Shown piece by piece: positions 34,721 to 44,316 of a stretch of DNA of 60,255 bases (positions are counted from its first letter, which is position 1; each line of letters starts with the position of its first letter). The DNA comes from Gonapodya prolifera JEL478 (taxonomy: Eukaryota > Monoblepharomycota > Monoblepharidomycetes > Monoblepharidales > Gonapodyaceae): the NCBI GenBank assembly GCA_001574975.1, contig KQ965840.1, positions 22,644-82,898 of the forward strand, given 5' to 3'. The position numbers and the translations under genes were made by a program. The notes below the pieces were generated by a model, which saw nothing but the letters and a program-made list of their open reading frames with translations, was not told where the DNA came from and searched no databases.

Positions 34721-35887
34721 TCATGATTCCCAAACGACTAACCACGACTTTACATAAGCATTTTTATCAATGATGTAGTCAGATTTACTCTTGCTTGCGA
34801 GACCCATGGCGTCTGTGAACTCGACATTGCCAAGAATGACGGAAAATTTTGGTACGTGAACAGTGTTGGGAACTATGCGACCGGCGGGCTCCGTATGTCC
34901 CCCCTCGAGCATGTTCCATTCAGGATTTTCCGTTTGGTCTCCATCATGTGGATTTCTAGCATCACTTCAGGTACGCTCAATTCGATGTGTTGGAGCACCT
35001 GTCCAATCAGCGGCATGCAATGGTTGTCGTCTTTGTGCAAATCGTCCTCGGTACGGCATATGACAATAGAGCAAATCGGTGCGTCGATGGACACCACACC
35101 GTGGCCTTGCTGTCATCCTTTCCAAGTCATGACGCAGCTTTCTCTTGCTCCAGCTCTCTCCCGACTGCCAAACCTGAAAATAAGTCCTTTGAGAACCCTG
35201 CAATTGCAGAATATGGTTCTAGAGATTGCTTGGCACTGGAAGCTGTTGCTCGTTTGATATTTTCAAATCTTCGACCGAATTTTCCTGAACAGCTAAACAA
35301 TTGGCCGCTCTTCTAGGGACCATTCTTCAACCTCAGGAGCAGTGTCCCTTGCGCGTTCTAGCTCCGAAAGGATGTCTTCCCCTTCTGTCTTCTCGTTGTC
35401 TGGTATCTTGTGGCATTTCGGTAGCCATTGAGATCACAAATGTTTATCGTCCCATTGGCGACGAACAGGTTTGATCATGTCAAAAACCTCCTCGGGATCA
35501 ACGTTTATCAGGGGATCGGACATGGTTCCCATTCGCCGCTCTGGGCACGGCACCTATGCCTGATTGTTTTCACACGGTCATTCAGGGATCAGATATCCTT
35601 ATATGGCGCGAAAGCAAGATTATAGCACACCTTAGGTAGACCTCTCCATTGCGGTCTTTCTGGAACAAGTAGTTATACTTCTTGGTGATGTTAGCTAGGT
35701 CGGTGTGGTCTTCATGCTTCCCGATATCGGCAACCAATTGTCTCACGTCGCAGACATATTCGGCACCCAGAATACAAGTATCCTTGACGTTTGGCATGCT
35801 CTCGGCAAGGGTCTTAAGAAGTGTGTCACGTGTTCCGCATCGGGTTTGTCTCAAAGCTACGGAGTGCCGCCTGAACATCTGATCCAT
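34721..35887 (-). pseudogene. Fragments of an unrecognised gene
   Basis: Three minus-strand blocks look coding: 35582-35887 (GTRDTLLKTLAESMPNVKDT, then LVADIGKHEDHTDLANITKK and NYLFQKDRNGEVYLRC), 34873-35097 (VICRTEDDLHKDDNHCMPLI, ELSVPEVMLEIHMMETKRKI) and 34721-34912 (VPKFSVILGNVEFTDAMGLA). The last two overlap in different frames, so a frame change lies near 34,890. They may belong to one damaged gene or two. Family unknown. Confidence 0.4.
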
Positions 35888-36221
35888 GTTGCAATGGGTA
35901 TGTCCAACTGGTAGAAAGAAGAGTTGAATATAAGACCATGGTTAGGGGTTGGAGAGGAGGACTTAATTTAATGATGGGAGTAGGGTCTTATTCTATGGCG
36001 TAACACCTACACTCTTGAAGATATCCAGCTTGATGAGGATGCCCAGGAAGTAGAACACAGCCTTTGCCTTATTGGAACTGCTAGTGTTGTCTAGCTGACG
36101 AACAATGGGGCATTGCTTGACGTTTCATGCCGTAATACGTTTTCCAGATACACTCAACCAAAATTCCACATCAAAGCAAGGTTTTCCATTAATTCATTTA
36201 CATCTCTACAGCCCACGAGAA
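35888..36221. other. Intergenic, no supported gene
   Basis: No coding or repeat signal recognised. Confidence 0.35.
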
Positions 36222-36517
36222 TCACGCCCTCGACCACAACCAGATAAAGCCCGCTGCCCCTACTACCTCGGCAATGACTGAACGGAGGATACCAGGCCCG
36301 ACCCGTCGAGCCCGGTACTCGACGAGTCCACATGCTGCGAGGAACGCCGACATCGCCGCCGTGCCCAAACAGATTGCGGAGCGGAGTTCCGAGGGTGGAG
36401 CGTTGCGTTCGAGGTAGAAGGTGAGGGCGAGGCCGAGATAGATGGCGCCGATACGACGGGAAACGACGAGCGAGCCCGGCCTGGGTTTGATGTCCCATTC
36501 CTCGAGGAGACCTTCAC
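36222..36517 (-). CDS. Small multi-pass membrane protein, last exon
   Basis: One exon of 296 bases beginning after a CTCGCAG acceptor: EGLLEEWDIKPRPGSLVVSR, then RIGAIYLGLALTFYLERNAP, ELRSAICLGTAAMSAFLAAC, GLVEYRARRVGPGILRSVIA, EVVGAAGFIWLWSRA and TGA. It contains three to four hydrophobic segments. The pattern (R-I-G-x-IYLGLAL...APPSELRSA) looks like a small conserved membrane family with helices near the C-terminus, function unknown. The upstream exon(s), with start, could not be placed with confidence; a candidate begins near 36,590. Confidence 0.5.
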
Positions 36518-37464
36518 CTGCGAGAATAAAACGGAGGCCGAGAGCCTCCCCCGGCGCAGGTCATCACGAGGGATGCGACTTGGAATTCCATTTGCGGTTT
36601 GCGACTCTTTGGGTGTGATTTCAGGAGAGTGGGGAAGACGGGAGGAGAAGGGTTTGGTTGGATACAGTGCGGTGGCCGGAGTTGGCGAGTTGATTGAAGT
36701 GGACCCACCGACCTTGATGCGAAAGGTTCGATGAGATTGAAGGATGACTGGCCTCTTGTTATGACACGAGTGGCCGGGTGTGAGTTCACGCTTTGTCAGC
36801 GGACTGGCATACCGGTAGCTGCAAGCACCCGGCAAAATGCACGTAAACGCCGTACAATGAAGCAACGTATTTTCTATGTTTAGCATTTAGATTTATGAAG
36901 AACAAACGAATAAGATAGTGGGGCTGTGCCCTTGAGCTCGCCCGTAGCGAGCTGATATTGTAATTCACGTTCAGACGTGAATTAAAGGTCGAACTCATTG
37001 TATGTACATCATACCAAGCTAATCAACCAAATTGCCACGAGCCCCGGGATGACATCTCGTCGCGAACCCAGTTCATCAGCCGTACTTCGTCCTCATATAC
37101 ATCTTCCCAGAGCTCCACGTACCAGTCTGACAGTGTGTCCCTGTTCTCCAGCACCCAATCTGACTTAAAGTGTACTCACTCAATTTGCACCTCTGGCACC
37201 CCGCACGGGGTGCTCGGTCCGACGGCCATACGTGACGCCAATGTGGCTGCCTGATCTGACCGCTACAATTCATTCTTCCTTCGCGTTGCTTCCACCGGCA
37301 CACCAAACAAGAATTCAAGGAGGGGGATCGTGCTACTACCACTCCATAATTCTAACATCCGCTCTCGAGAAGTGAGCTGTCTGAGGAGGTTATAAAGGCG
37401 GCTTGTCATCTGTCAGATCACTCATCACCGGCGGTAACTGTACTTCCTACTTTAGGCCTTCAAG
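36518..37464. other. Upstream/intergenic region
   Basis: May hold first exon(s) of the small membrane protein. A minus frame at 37076-37342 has some Cys pairs (SCLVC, CQRC) but no clear zinc-cluster spacing. Confidence 0.35.
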
Positions 37465-38501
37465 ATGTCAGACCCAGGCTACGCCGACCCGACCGATGTC
37501 GTATATAACTTGACTGTATACGTCAACTCGATCGTTCTGGCGAGGTGAGTTTGCATCGATTACCTTCTGATCGGAAACCGACCTGCAAACCTTCCGCTCA
37601 ACGTCACTGTCATATTTCCAGCTTTGTGTCTCAGTTTGCCGTCCTGCTCAGCTTTGTCCCGGACATCTCGGTGCACCCTGTCGGTCTCAAAGGACGCGCT
37701 GTTCTCACTCTTGAATTCCATGATCTCGCCTGTAAGTTATCTCAGCGCATAAAAACAAAACCACGGAACAAATTAGGCTAACAAACTCACTTCCTTTGCT
37801 CGCAGCAGCTGGTATTTATCTCAAACAACTTCGCATGCAACCTCGCTGTCGCCGCTGGATGCCACTTCTACTGGCTGGGCCTGCTCGGGAAGTGGATCAC
37901 GTACTTTCTCCGAATTTCGGCGCTGTCAAAGAATGGTTGCGGCTTCCATGATCGTTATGATAATCCTCTCATCTGTGACATTTGAAACGTGAGCTCACCT
38001 TGATCTCAGCTACTGTCTACCCCCTGGTTTTCGCATCACTCATCGAAGCGCTTATAGATACTGCTCCTATATGACTGAGTTTCGTGCACTCCCTCGTCTA
38101 TGCGCTCCGATCGTTCCAGACAAGATCCTCGTCGTGGACGACGTGTCTGAGGCCTCCAACGTAATCCAAGACCTCTGGTTCATCTTTTTGCACGTGTACT
38201 ACCTGCGATAGTATTACTCCAACAGTGTCTTGATGAGAACAGTGATTTCGTCACGCAAGGGTGGAGCGCCGCCGTCGAAACTTGCGGCGGCCATCAAGAT
38301 GTTTCTTCGGTCGGTCGCGGTTATTGTGCTGGATGCTATAAGCTGGACGTTACGAAAGCTGGTGAGGATGAAGTTGAAACATTTTAAGTTTCCATATAGT
38401 AAGACACCTACATGAAGGGATTCGCCAACGAGGTCAAAATGGCAAAAGCCACCCTCTTCAGGGACTTCTCCACACAAGCAACCAGAGTCCCGTGTTGGTG
38501 A
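37465..38501 (+). pseudogene. Multi-pass membrane protein, probably broken
   Basis: Exon 1 MSDPGYADPTDVVYNLTVYV is followed by a good GTGAGT...TTCCAG intron, then FVSQFAVLLSFVPDISVHPV, an intron starting GTAAGT, and LVFISNNFACNLAVAAGCHF / YWLGLLGKWITYFLRISALS, where the frame is off by one from the splice. Later blocks: FVHSLVYALRSFQTR, DLWFIFLHVYYLR then in-frame TAG, MRTVISSRKGGAPPSKLAA, IKMFLRSVAVIVLDAISWTL and YMKGFANEVKMAKATLFRDF. At least six hydrophobic segments. It is related to the gene at 58 kb (shared LHV-YLR-YY and the following loop and helix). Possibly a receptor- or sensor-like family; function unknown. Confidence 0.5.
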
Positions 38502-38748
38502 TAATTCCTCAATGTCTCGGATCAAGGGGACGTCACAGGCTGCGAAACAAAGTCCAGTCTGAAGATACAAAATGGCCGCAAATGGTCAAGTACTTATGTA
38601 TGAAAGAAGGGAAATAACATAAAGAATGAGTCCAAGTGCTGCAGGACCTTTCTGCTGCCTCTGCGTGGTGTACCGGGGAGTAATTTCATTATTCTAGGGA
38701 GGAAATCCCATCATTGCTTTCTAACATTACCCCCTTTCACAACCCACC
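38502..38748. promoter_or_regulatory. Upstream region of ODAD4
   Basis: Spacer before the ODAD4 ATG. No motif identified. Confidence 0.35.
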
Positions 38749-41421
38749 ATGGACCTCACAACCCAATCTAAACCCCCACCGACCGCGTCCGAGGATGGCG
38801 ATACGCTGCCAGTCTCGAGCTTCCAGAGCCTGAGCGCCGAAGCGGACATCTTGTTCAAGCAGGGGGATCTAGGCAAGGCAATCGAGGCGTTCAGTAAGGT
38901 GGGCTCGCTCGCGGGACGCGATCGCATGTAAGCGCGACCGGGATCGTGGCACTGACTGTGAATGCGATCGTGATTGTGGGGATTGCAGGCGCTGGAGCTT
39001 CGACCTGGCGATAAGGCGACACTTGTTGCGCGATCGCGATGCTTCCTGCAGATGGGAGACTCTGCACGCGCGTTGGAGGACGCGGAGGAGTCGCTCAAGG
39101 ACCAGCCGGACTTCTTCAAGGTGCGTTGGGAGTGTCAAACCCACTCGTTCGAGTTTTGCGGCTGAAGTAATTGATAAGAGACACGCTGCGATAGGGCATA
39201 TACCACAAAGCAGAAGCTCTCTACGCGCAAGGTCAGTAAACAAGTCAACTATAGCGCTCTGGGGCTCCCTCCAATCTCCCTCACCCAGGCGACTTCGAGC
39301 TCGCACTCGTGTACTTCCACCGCGGCAACAGACTTCGCCCCGAGTCTGCCGACTTCCGCCTCGGGATTCAAAAAGCACGTGAGGCAATTAACAATGCTAT
39401 AGGAAGTGAGTCGTCGCAGTCTCAATGAGGGATGTCGGGATGGGGGGACCCGGTGCTTGATCTCAAATGTGTCCCTACTTCCACAATCATCACAGAACCC
39501 GACGTGCAACGCCCCTTCGACTCGTCCCACCGCGACGCCTCCCCCGGCGCCGGATCCAAGCACCGCGACAGCGCCGCATGGGTGATCAACTACGAGCACG
39601 GCACCCGGCAGGGCCTGCTTTCGCCCGACGTGGTCGCCAAGGCCGGGTTACGGATCGGTCCCGCGTCGTCGGCTGGGCCCTGGCGAGGCGGTAATGACAT
39701 GATGGCGTCGTCGAGACCCCTGTCTGGCTCCTCGTTTGCGGCGAGGAGTTTGGGTGGCGACGCGCAGACCGGACGTTATGATGCCAAGCCCGGGAGGTTG
39801 CTGTTGGGAGAGTTGAGCGAGGACAGGGAGTATTTGGAGGCTTTGATGAATGATAAAGGTGGGCTTGGGTGAAACTTGGATTTGAGCCCTGTGTCTCCCC
39901 GTCTTGTTCATATATGCCGTGTTCTGGGACAGATTTCGTACAGCACCCCAATCCGGAAATTACCATATTAGTCCGGCAAGGAATCCAGTACCTGGACCAG
40001 CGGCTTGAGTTCTGGCGACAAGAGCGGCCACTGTACGCTCGGACGGATCAGGATCAGCGCAGGGAGGCGGCAAGGTTGCGGAAGCGGAATGCGGAAAATA
40101 TCAAAAAGAGCGTGAGTCGAGTGCGCGCCACGGGGCTTCGGTCGACCAAGCAACTAATCACTGGGTCCTGGCGTGACTTAGGAATGTGAAGCCAAGCAAC
40201 GGGAGCAGCAGAAGGAACAAGCAGGCACCGCACAGAAAATGAAACTAGGGCTGACGCCAAAACGAAGCGGGGACGGGCACGGAACTGCAAAGGCTCCCCC
40301 ACTACCTGTGACGCTGCAGCTCACTCCACCAAAGAAACGGTAAACTTTGATGAGACGCTGGCACCACAACCATAACCGACCTGATCCTATTCCTTCCTCA
40401 GATCACTCAAATCAGCACTCTCCCAACCAAGCTTACACCAAAAATTTATCTCCACGACAACACAAGCCATATCAGACGCCCTGTTGAACGAAAACTACGC
40501 CCCAGCGCTCGTAATGTGCGAGACATTCCTCGCCAAGATCGCCGACCTGCGCGAAGTCAAAGAAAAGGAAGCACTCGTGTGCGATGTGTATGAGGACGCG
40601 GCAGAGGCGCTCGTGGGGCTGGGAAAGTTCGGGGATGCGGTGGTGTACCTTGAGAATGGTGAGGGCGTGACGAGCCGGACTGTTTCGTTGCTTGAGCACG
40701 AGGAATATCGACCATTCTCCTTTCCTCTTCCAAACCTACAGGGCTTACCCTTGCCACAACGCACAAACTCCCCACCGCCACTTCTCGCGCCCTGGGCTCC
40801 CTGGGCCGAATTCACGTTCGTCTGCACAACTACACGCAAGCGATCGAGTACTGGACGCAAAAGCTCGCTCAAACTCCGCGCAGACACGACGAGCGGCTAT
40901 GGCTGCTGCATGACTTGGCGCGGTGCTATTTCGAGACGGGGCAGATGCATAAGTGCGTTGAAATGGCGAGCATGTGTTTGGATGAGGGGAGGGATGCGCC
41001 AAAAGGGGTGAAGGGGACGGTGGCATGGATGGTCAATGCGGGTGTTGTGATGGCGAGGGCGTACGGTGAGTGTATCCATCCTCCTTTCTTTTCGGCTTTG
41101 TGTCGATGATCACCAACCTTATGCGTACTCCTCACCCCGCCCAAACAAAAAGCCCGGCTCGGCGACACGCTCTCCGCACACGTATCCTACAACGAAGCGT
41201 ACACCATCGCAAAGGAGATCGGCGACACGGCGGCAGTGGCGTCGATTTCGGGCGAGATGAGGTCGCTTGAGCAGTCTGCCGGTTCAGGTCTGAAAGTCGA
41301 TCCGAAGGGAGGTGTAGCGGGAGGACTGGTCGCGACACATTCAGATGACCAATCTGCGGTGGGAACTCTGCAGCCGATCGGTCAGCGTGCCAGCGTTGTG
41401 GGAGGAGGAAAGGAGCAGTGA
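38749..41421 (+). CDS. ODAD4: Outer dynein arm docking complex subunit 4 (TTC25-like TPR protein)
   Basis: ODAD4/TTC25 attaches outer dynein arms to axonemal doublets. Exons 38749-38898, 38989-39120, 39195-39231 and 39289-39405 encode TPR units: LSAEADILFKQGDLGKAIEA, LELRPGDKATLVARSRCFLQ, then GIYHKAEALYAQGDFELALV, YFHRGNRLRPESADFRLGIQ and KAREAINNAIG. Family signatures follow: LGELSEDREYLEALMNDK, and QGIQYLDQRLEFWRQERPLY then ARTDQDQRREAARLRKRN (vertebrate protein: a very similar GINYLD...FWRQQKPIYARE segment). C-terminal TPRs follow from about 40,470 (EALVGLGKFGDAVVYLENG, LHNYTQAIEYWTQKLAQTPR, ARCYFETGQMHKCVEMA, VSYNEAYTIAKEIGDTAA) to TGA at 41421. Roughly ten exons; the first four are exact, the others approximate. 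Strong sign of a flagellated zoospore. Confidence 0.88.
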
Positions 41422-41692
41422 GGCGGCGACTGTACTGGAATAAGTGAAGTGGTATCGAAAGCATTTTATTAATGATATTTGAAATTCATTTTGTACGTGT
41501 ATGATTTTATGATTCAAAGAAAAGAAAGCATTTTCCATTTCCATCCTGCCGTTGTATCCTCCACCACCTGACTCCCTACCCAAACTTCAGTCGAAGGAAT
41601 GAGGGTGCGACGTAGCATTGCCGTCATTGGAGGATTCGGCAGATAGTGCGATCGATGGATCGCGCGGTGATTCGGGCTGGACCAACTGTGCT
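41422..41692. other. Intergenic
   Basis: AT-rich ODAD4 3' flank (41,455-41,530). No gene. Confidence 0.4.
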
Positions 41693-41985
41693 TCATCCAG
41701 AAACACCTTTCTTGAGCGCGACGGGAACACCGCGCCAATATCCGCGATACACGGCCCCGAATCCACCTCTCCCCAGCACTTCTTTAGTCCATCGAACTTC
41801 TTTCGCCTCCACTTCTCAGAATTCCGGTACTCGCGCTGCCTGGATGCCGCTCGACATTTGTCGAGCTTGCTTTTGCCATGGTCACACTCATTTGCTCGTA
41901 ACTACTCCGTAACAGATTTCGACCTCGAAAGCGGCGTGGTGGCACTCTCGGAGCTCCTCCTCATGCGTTTTAACAATTGATTTGG
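41693..41985 (-). pseudogene. Protein kinase N-lobe fragment
   Basis: Minus strand reads EVRWTKEVLGRGGFGAVYRG then YWRGVPVALKKGVSG and TGA: a glycine-rich loop (GRGGFGAV) and the VAxK lysine of a TKL-type kinase. Upstream, in a frame one step away, is KLDKCRAASRQREYRNSEKW, which looks like the linker before the domain. No catalytic loop follows. A truncated and frame-broken kinase copy. Confidence 0.65.
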
Positions 41986-42029
41986 ACAAATACACGTCCC
42001 GCCCATTAGCCTCGGTCCTCCTAGTCGAC

Positions 42030-42475
42030 TCAGTCACCGTGATCTTTTAGGAAACCAGGGATTTCGATCCTCCAGCCCTGGTAGTGCTGGGATACACGGT
42101 CGCAATCGACGACGAGGGGACCAGGTGTGGCGGGATCGAAGCAGCGCCCTGTCTTGGATGTAAACCAAGCGGATATCCTCGTGCAGCCTGGCACTCGAAA
42201 CAGAGTTAGGTACAGCGTGCTGTTATGCGTCTGTAAATAGAGCGATGTGTCGACCGCCACTATGTGGAGGTGAGTTCTCCTGTAACCGGCTGAATGTTGC
42301 CTGATGTACCGGCAGGTTTTTTTCCGCACGACAAAGCACGTTTTTTGTCATGAGGATCGCGACAATCCCCCACAAAAAACAACCTCAGCGTACAAAGGTC
42401 CGAGTCGCAGGCACCTGCGCCGGACGATACGTTCGGAATGCATGTGCATCGGATCATGCAGCCATCCAATCCCAA
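42030..42475 (-). pseudogene. Cys-containing secreted-type protein fragment
   Basis: Two blocks in different frames: CTCIPNVSSGAGACDSDLCT then RLFFVGDCRDPHDKKRALSC, and (42030-42285) VAVDTSLYLQTHNSTLYLTL then FRVPGCTRISAWFTSKTGRC, ending YQGWRIEIPGFLKDHGD. Cys spacing and beta-like pattern suggest an extracellular domain. A one-base frame change lies near 42,270. No family recognised; it overlaps the 5' end of the membrane protein gene on the other strand. Confidence 0.35.
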
Positions 42476-44063
42476 CAAAACACATCATGGAGACCCCATC
42501 ATTCAATTACGACCAGTGTCTCCATCGCCCGCCCGTGTCTCCACGTCCGGCTCGACAGTGCGTGGCGTCGGACTGGGTCAAACACCATCGACCTCGACCG
42601 ACGAGCTATGGGGCACGACCGTGTACTCGTCGTCCGGCTCTGGCTCTAACTCCATGCGCGCGGTCAACACTATGTGGATGCGCCGCGTAAGAAAATACAT
42701 CGTCAAGAGGGGTCGCTGGTCCATCGCGTTTGTGCTGTGGACGGTGCTGACGGGGTGCGTGGAGATTGCCCTCGTGGCGTGGCAGGTCGCGCAGTGTGAG
42801 GGGTGTGAGTACAGAGTCTAAGTTTTTTTTTTTTTTTTTTTTTTTGCGTTTGCGAATATATACGGTTCATACCTGGCATATTCTGGGATGCCGGCAGACT
42901 TCACTGTACATGAAAACGTCCTGAACGCGGGCACGATTACCGCAGCTGTGTACGCCATGTATCTCACGTTTAGCGCGATCCGGAACGAAAATATATTTGA
43001 GGTGTGTTGCGTAGCCTGTCTTGCACTACGCTGTTGTACTCCAAAGAACGTTACTCCCACTCAGATATGGGGTGCAATCATCTTCTCCGCCATTGTCTTC
43101 GGCGCCACGATTGCCTCCGCAACTGCCGTCACGGACATCCACAAAATTCTTCGCTCTGCAAAGCCGACGTCCTTTCCCGTCGATCCCCAGGTCTGGTACG
43201 CGCGGTACCTTTCGGGAATCCAAGACGAGATGTCGGACTTAAACGTCTGGAGCCAAAGTATCGACGCGTATCAGATTGTGACGTGCGTCGTGTGTGGGAT
43301 ACATCTGCTGGGCCAGCTCGCAATGCTGCGATGGGTCTGGTTCGATATCAAGTGGAACGCGTTCAAGAAGATTGGAGCCGATCGGGCGTTGCAGTGGAGA
43401 TACAGGTGAGGCTCTCCGCTACCAGGAGTGGTTGTTCGGCTACCAACAATGCCCATCATCTCGTATCAGCGCATTCACCATTCTCACCGTCGAAATCAAA
43501 GTTTCCATTTACTTCGCACTCCTGGGCGGGTTCTACCTCGGCTCCCACGGTCTGAGGTCCTATACTGCCCCGTTTCTTTACGCCTCGACAACAATCTACG
43601 CGGTATACGCTGTGAGCCTGCTCGCGCTTCTCTGGGCCTCTCGCAAAGAGTACCTCGCTCCAGTACTTGCGTTTCTCGTCGTTGTTGTTGCGTTCGAAGT
43701 CATTCTAGTGATGCAATTATCTCAGGTGAGCGTCTGCTGGACCTGCAGTCTATCGTGAGACCTGACATAGTTGATGACGGTCCGGTCCCGATTGACCAGC
43801 TCTGGCCCATCTCCCCTTCATTCGTCCAAGACACTTTCTTCCTCGTTCGTGAAGTGGGAACCTTCTTTTGCGTTTTCAACATCTTCATTGCCGCGACCGT
43901 CGTTGCCACTGGGGCGCTGTGTGCCTACAACTTCGGACGTGGGCTGCGCAATTTTGTTGATCCCAGTTATGGAGCGTCGAGCATAGGGAAGTCGGACACT
44001 GCTGGTGCAAAAAGCGATCATGGGGCTGAACAGGATACCCGCAATGTGTGGGCACTGGAATAA
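42438..44063 (+). CDS. Eight-pass membrane protein of unknown function
   Basis: Five exons: 42438-42804, 42898-43001, 43065-43405, 43470-43725 and 43800-44063. All are GT-AG and sum to 1,332 bases (443 residues, no frame conflict). Starts MHVHRIMQPSNPNKTHH; a second in-frame ATG is at 42456. The Ser/Thr-rich N-terminus is followed by hydrophobic segments: WSIAFVLWTVLTGCVEIALV, TITAAVYAMYLTFSAI, WGAIIFSAIVFGATIASATA, IVTCVVCGIHLLGQLAML, KVSIYFALLGGFYL, STTIYAVYAVSLLALLW, LAPVLAFLVVVVAFEVILV and FCVFNIFIAATVVATGALCA. A soluble loop of about 50 residues lies between segments 3 and 4. Intron 1 contains a 23-base T tract near 42,823-42,845. No known transporter motif was found. Confidence 0.7.
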
Positions 44064-44316
44064 GAGCACTTCTTCACGTCTACAACATTCAGTATTTGTT
44101 TCAAGTTCCTTGTCGTTACTGTATCTAGACCACACTGGTATGGTTGAGCTGTACATACAATTACAAAACATTATTTGTCGATGACCCGGAAAGACTGTGT
44201 TTCGGGTCGGTGAGGTCGATCCGCAGGTCGAACGCTGTGCGATTCTTGTCAGACTTGGAAAAGAGCGAAGATACGCTTCGTAGATGAGCTTTTGCCTCCC
44301 ATGCTGCTATATATTT
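44064..44316. other. Spacer between convergent genes
   Basis: Shared 3' flanks of the membrane protein gene (+) and PPR gene (-). Nothing else seen. Confidence 0.4.

Noticed and set aside
36263-36886. 207-codon minus frame
   Set aside because: Ser/Pro/Arg-rich and out of frame with the clear membrane-protein exon in the same place.
42823-42845. Long T tract as a terminator or promoter element
   Set aside because: It lies inside an intron with sound splice sites; probably just a homopolymer in the intron.
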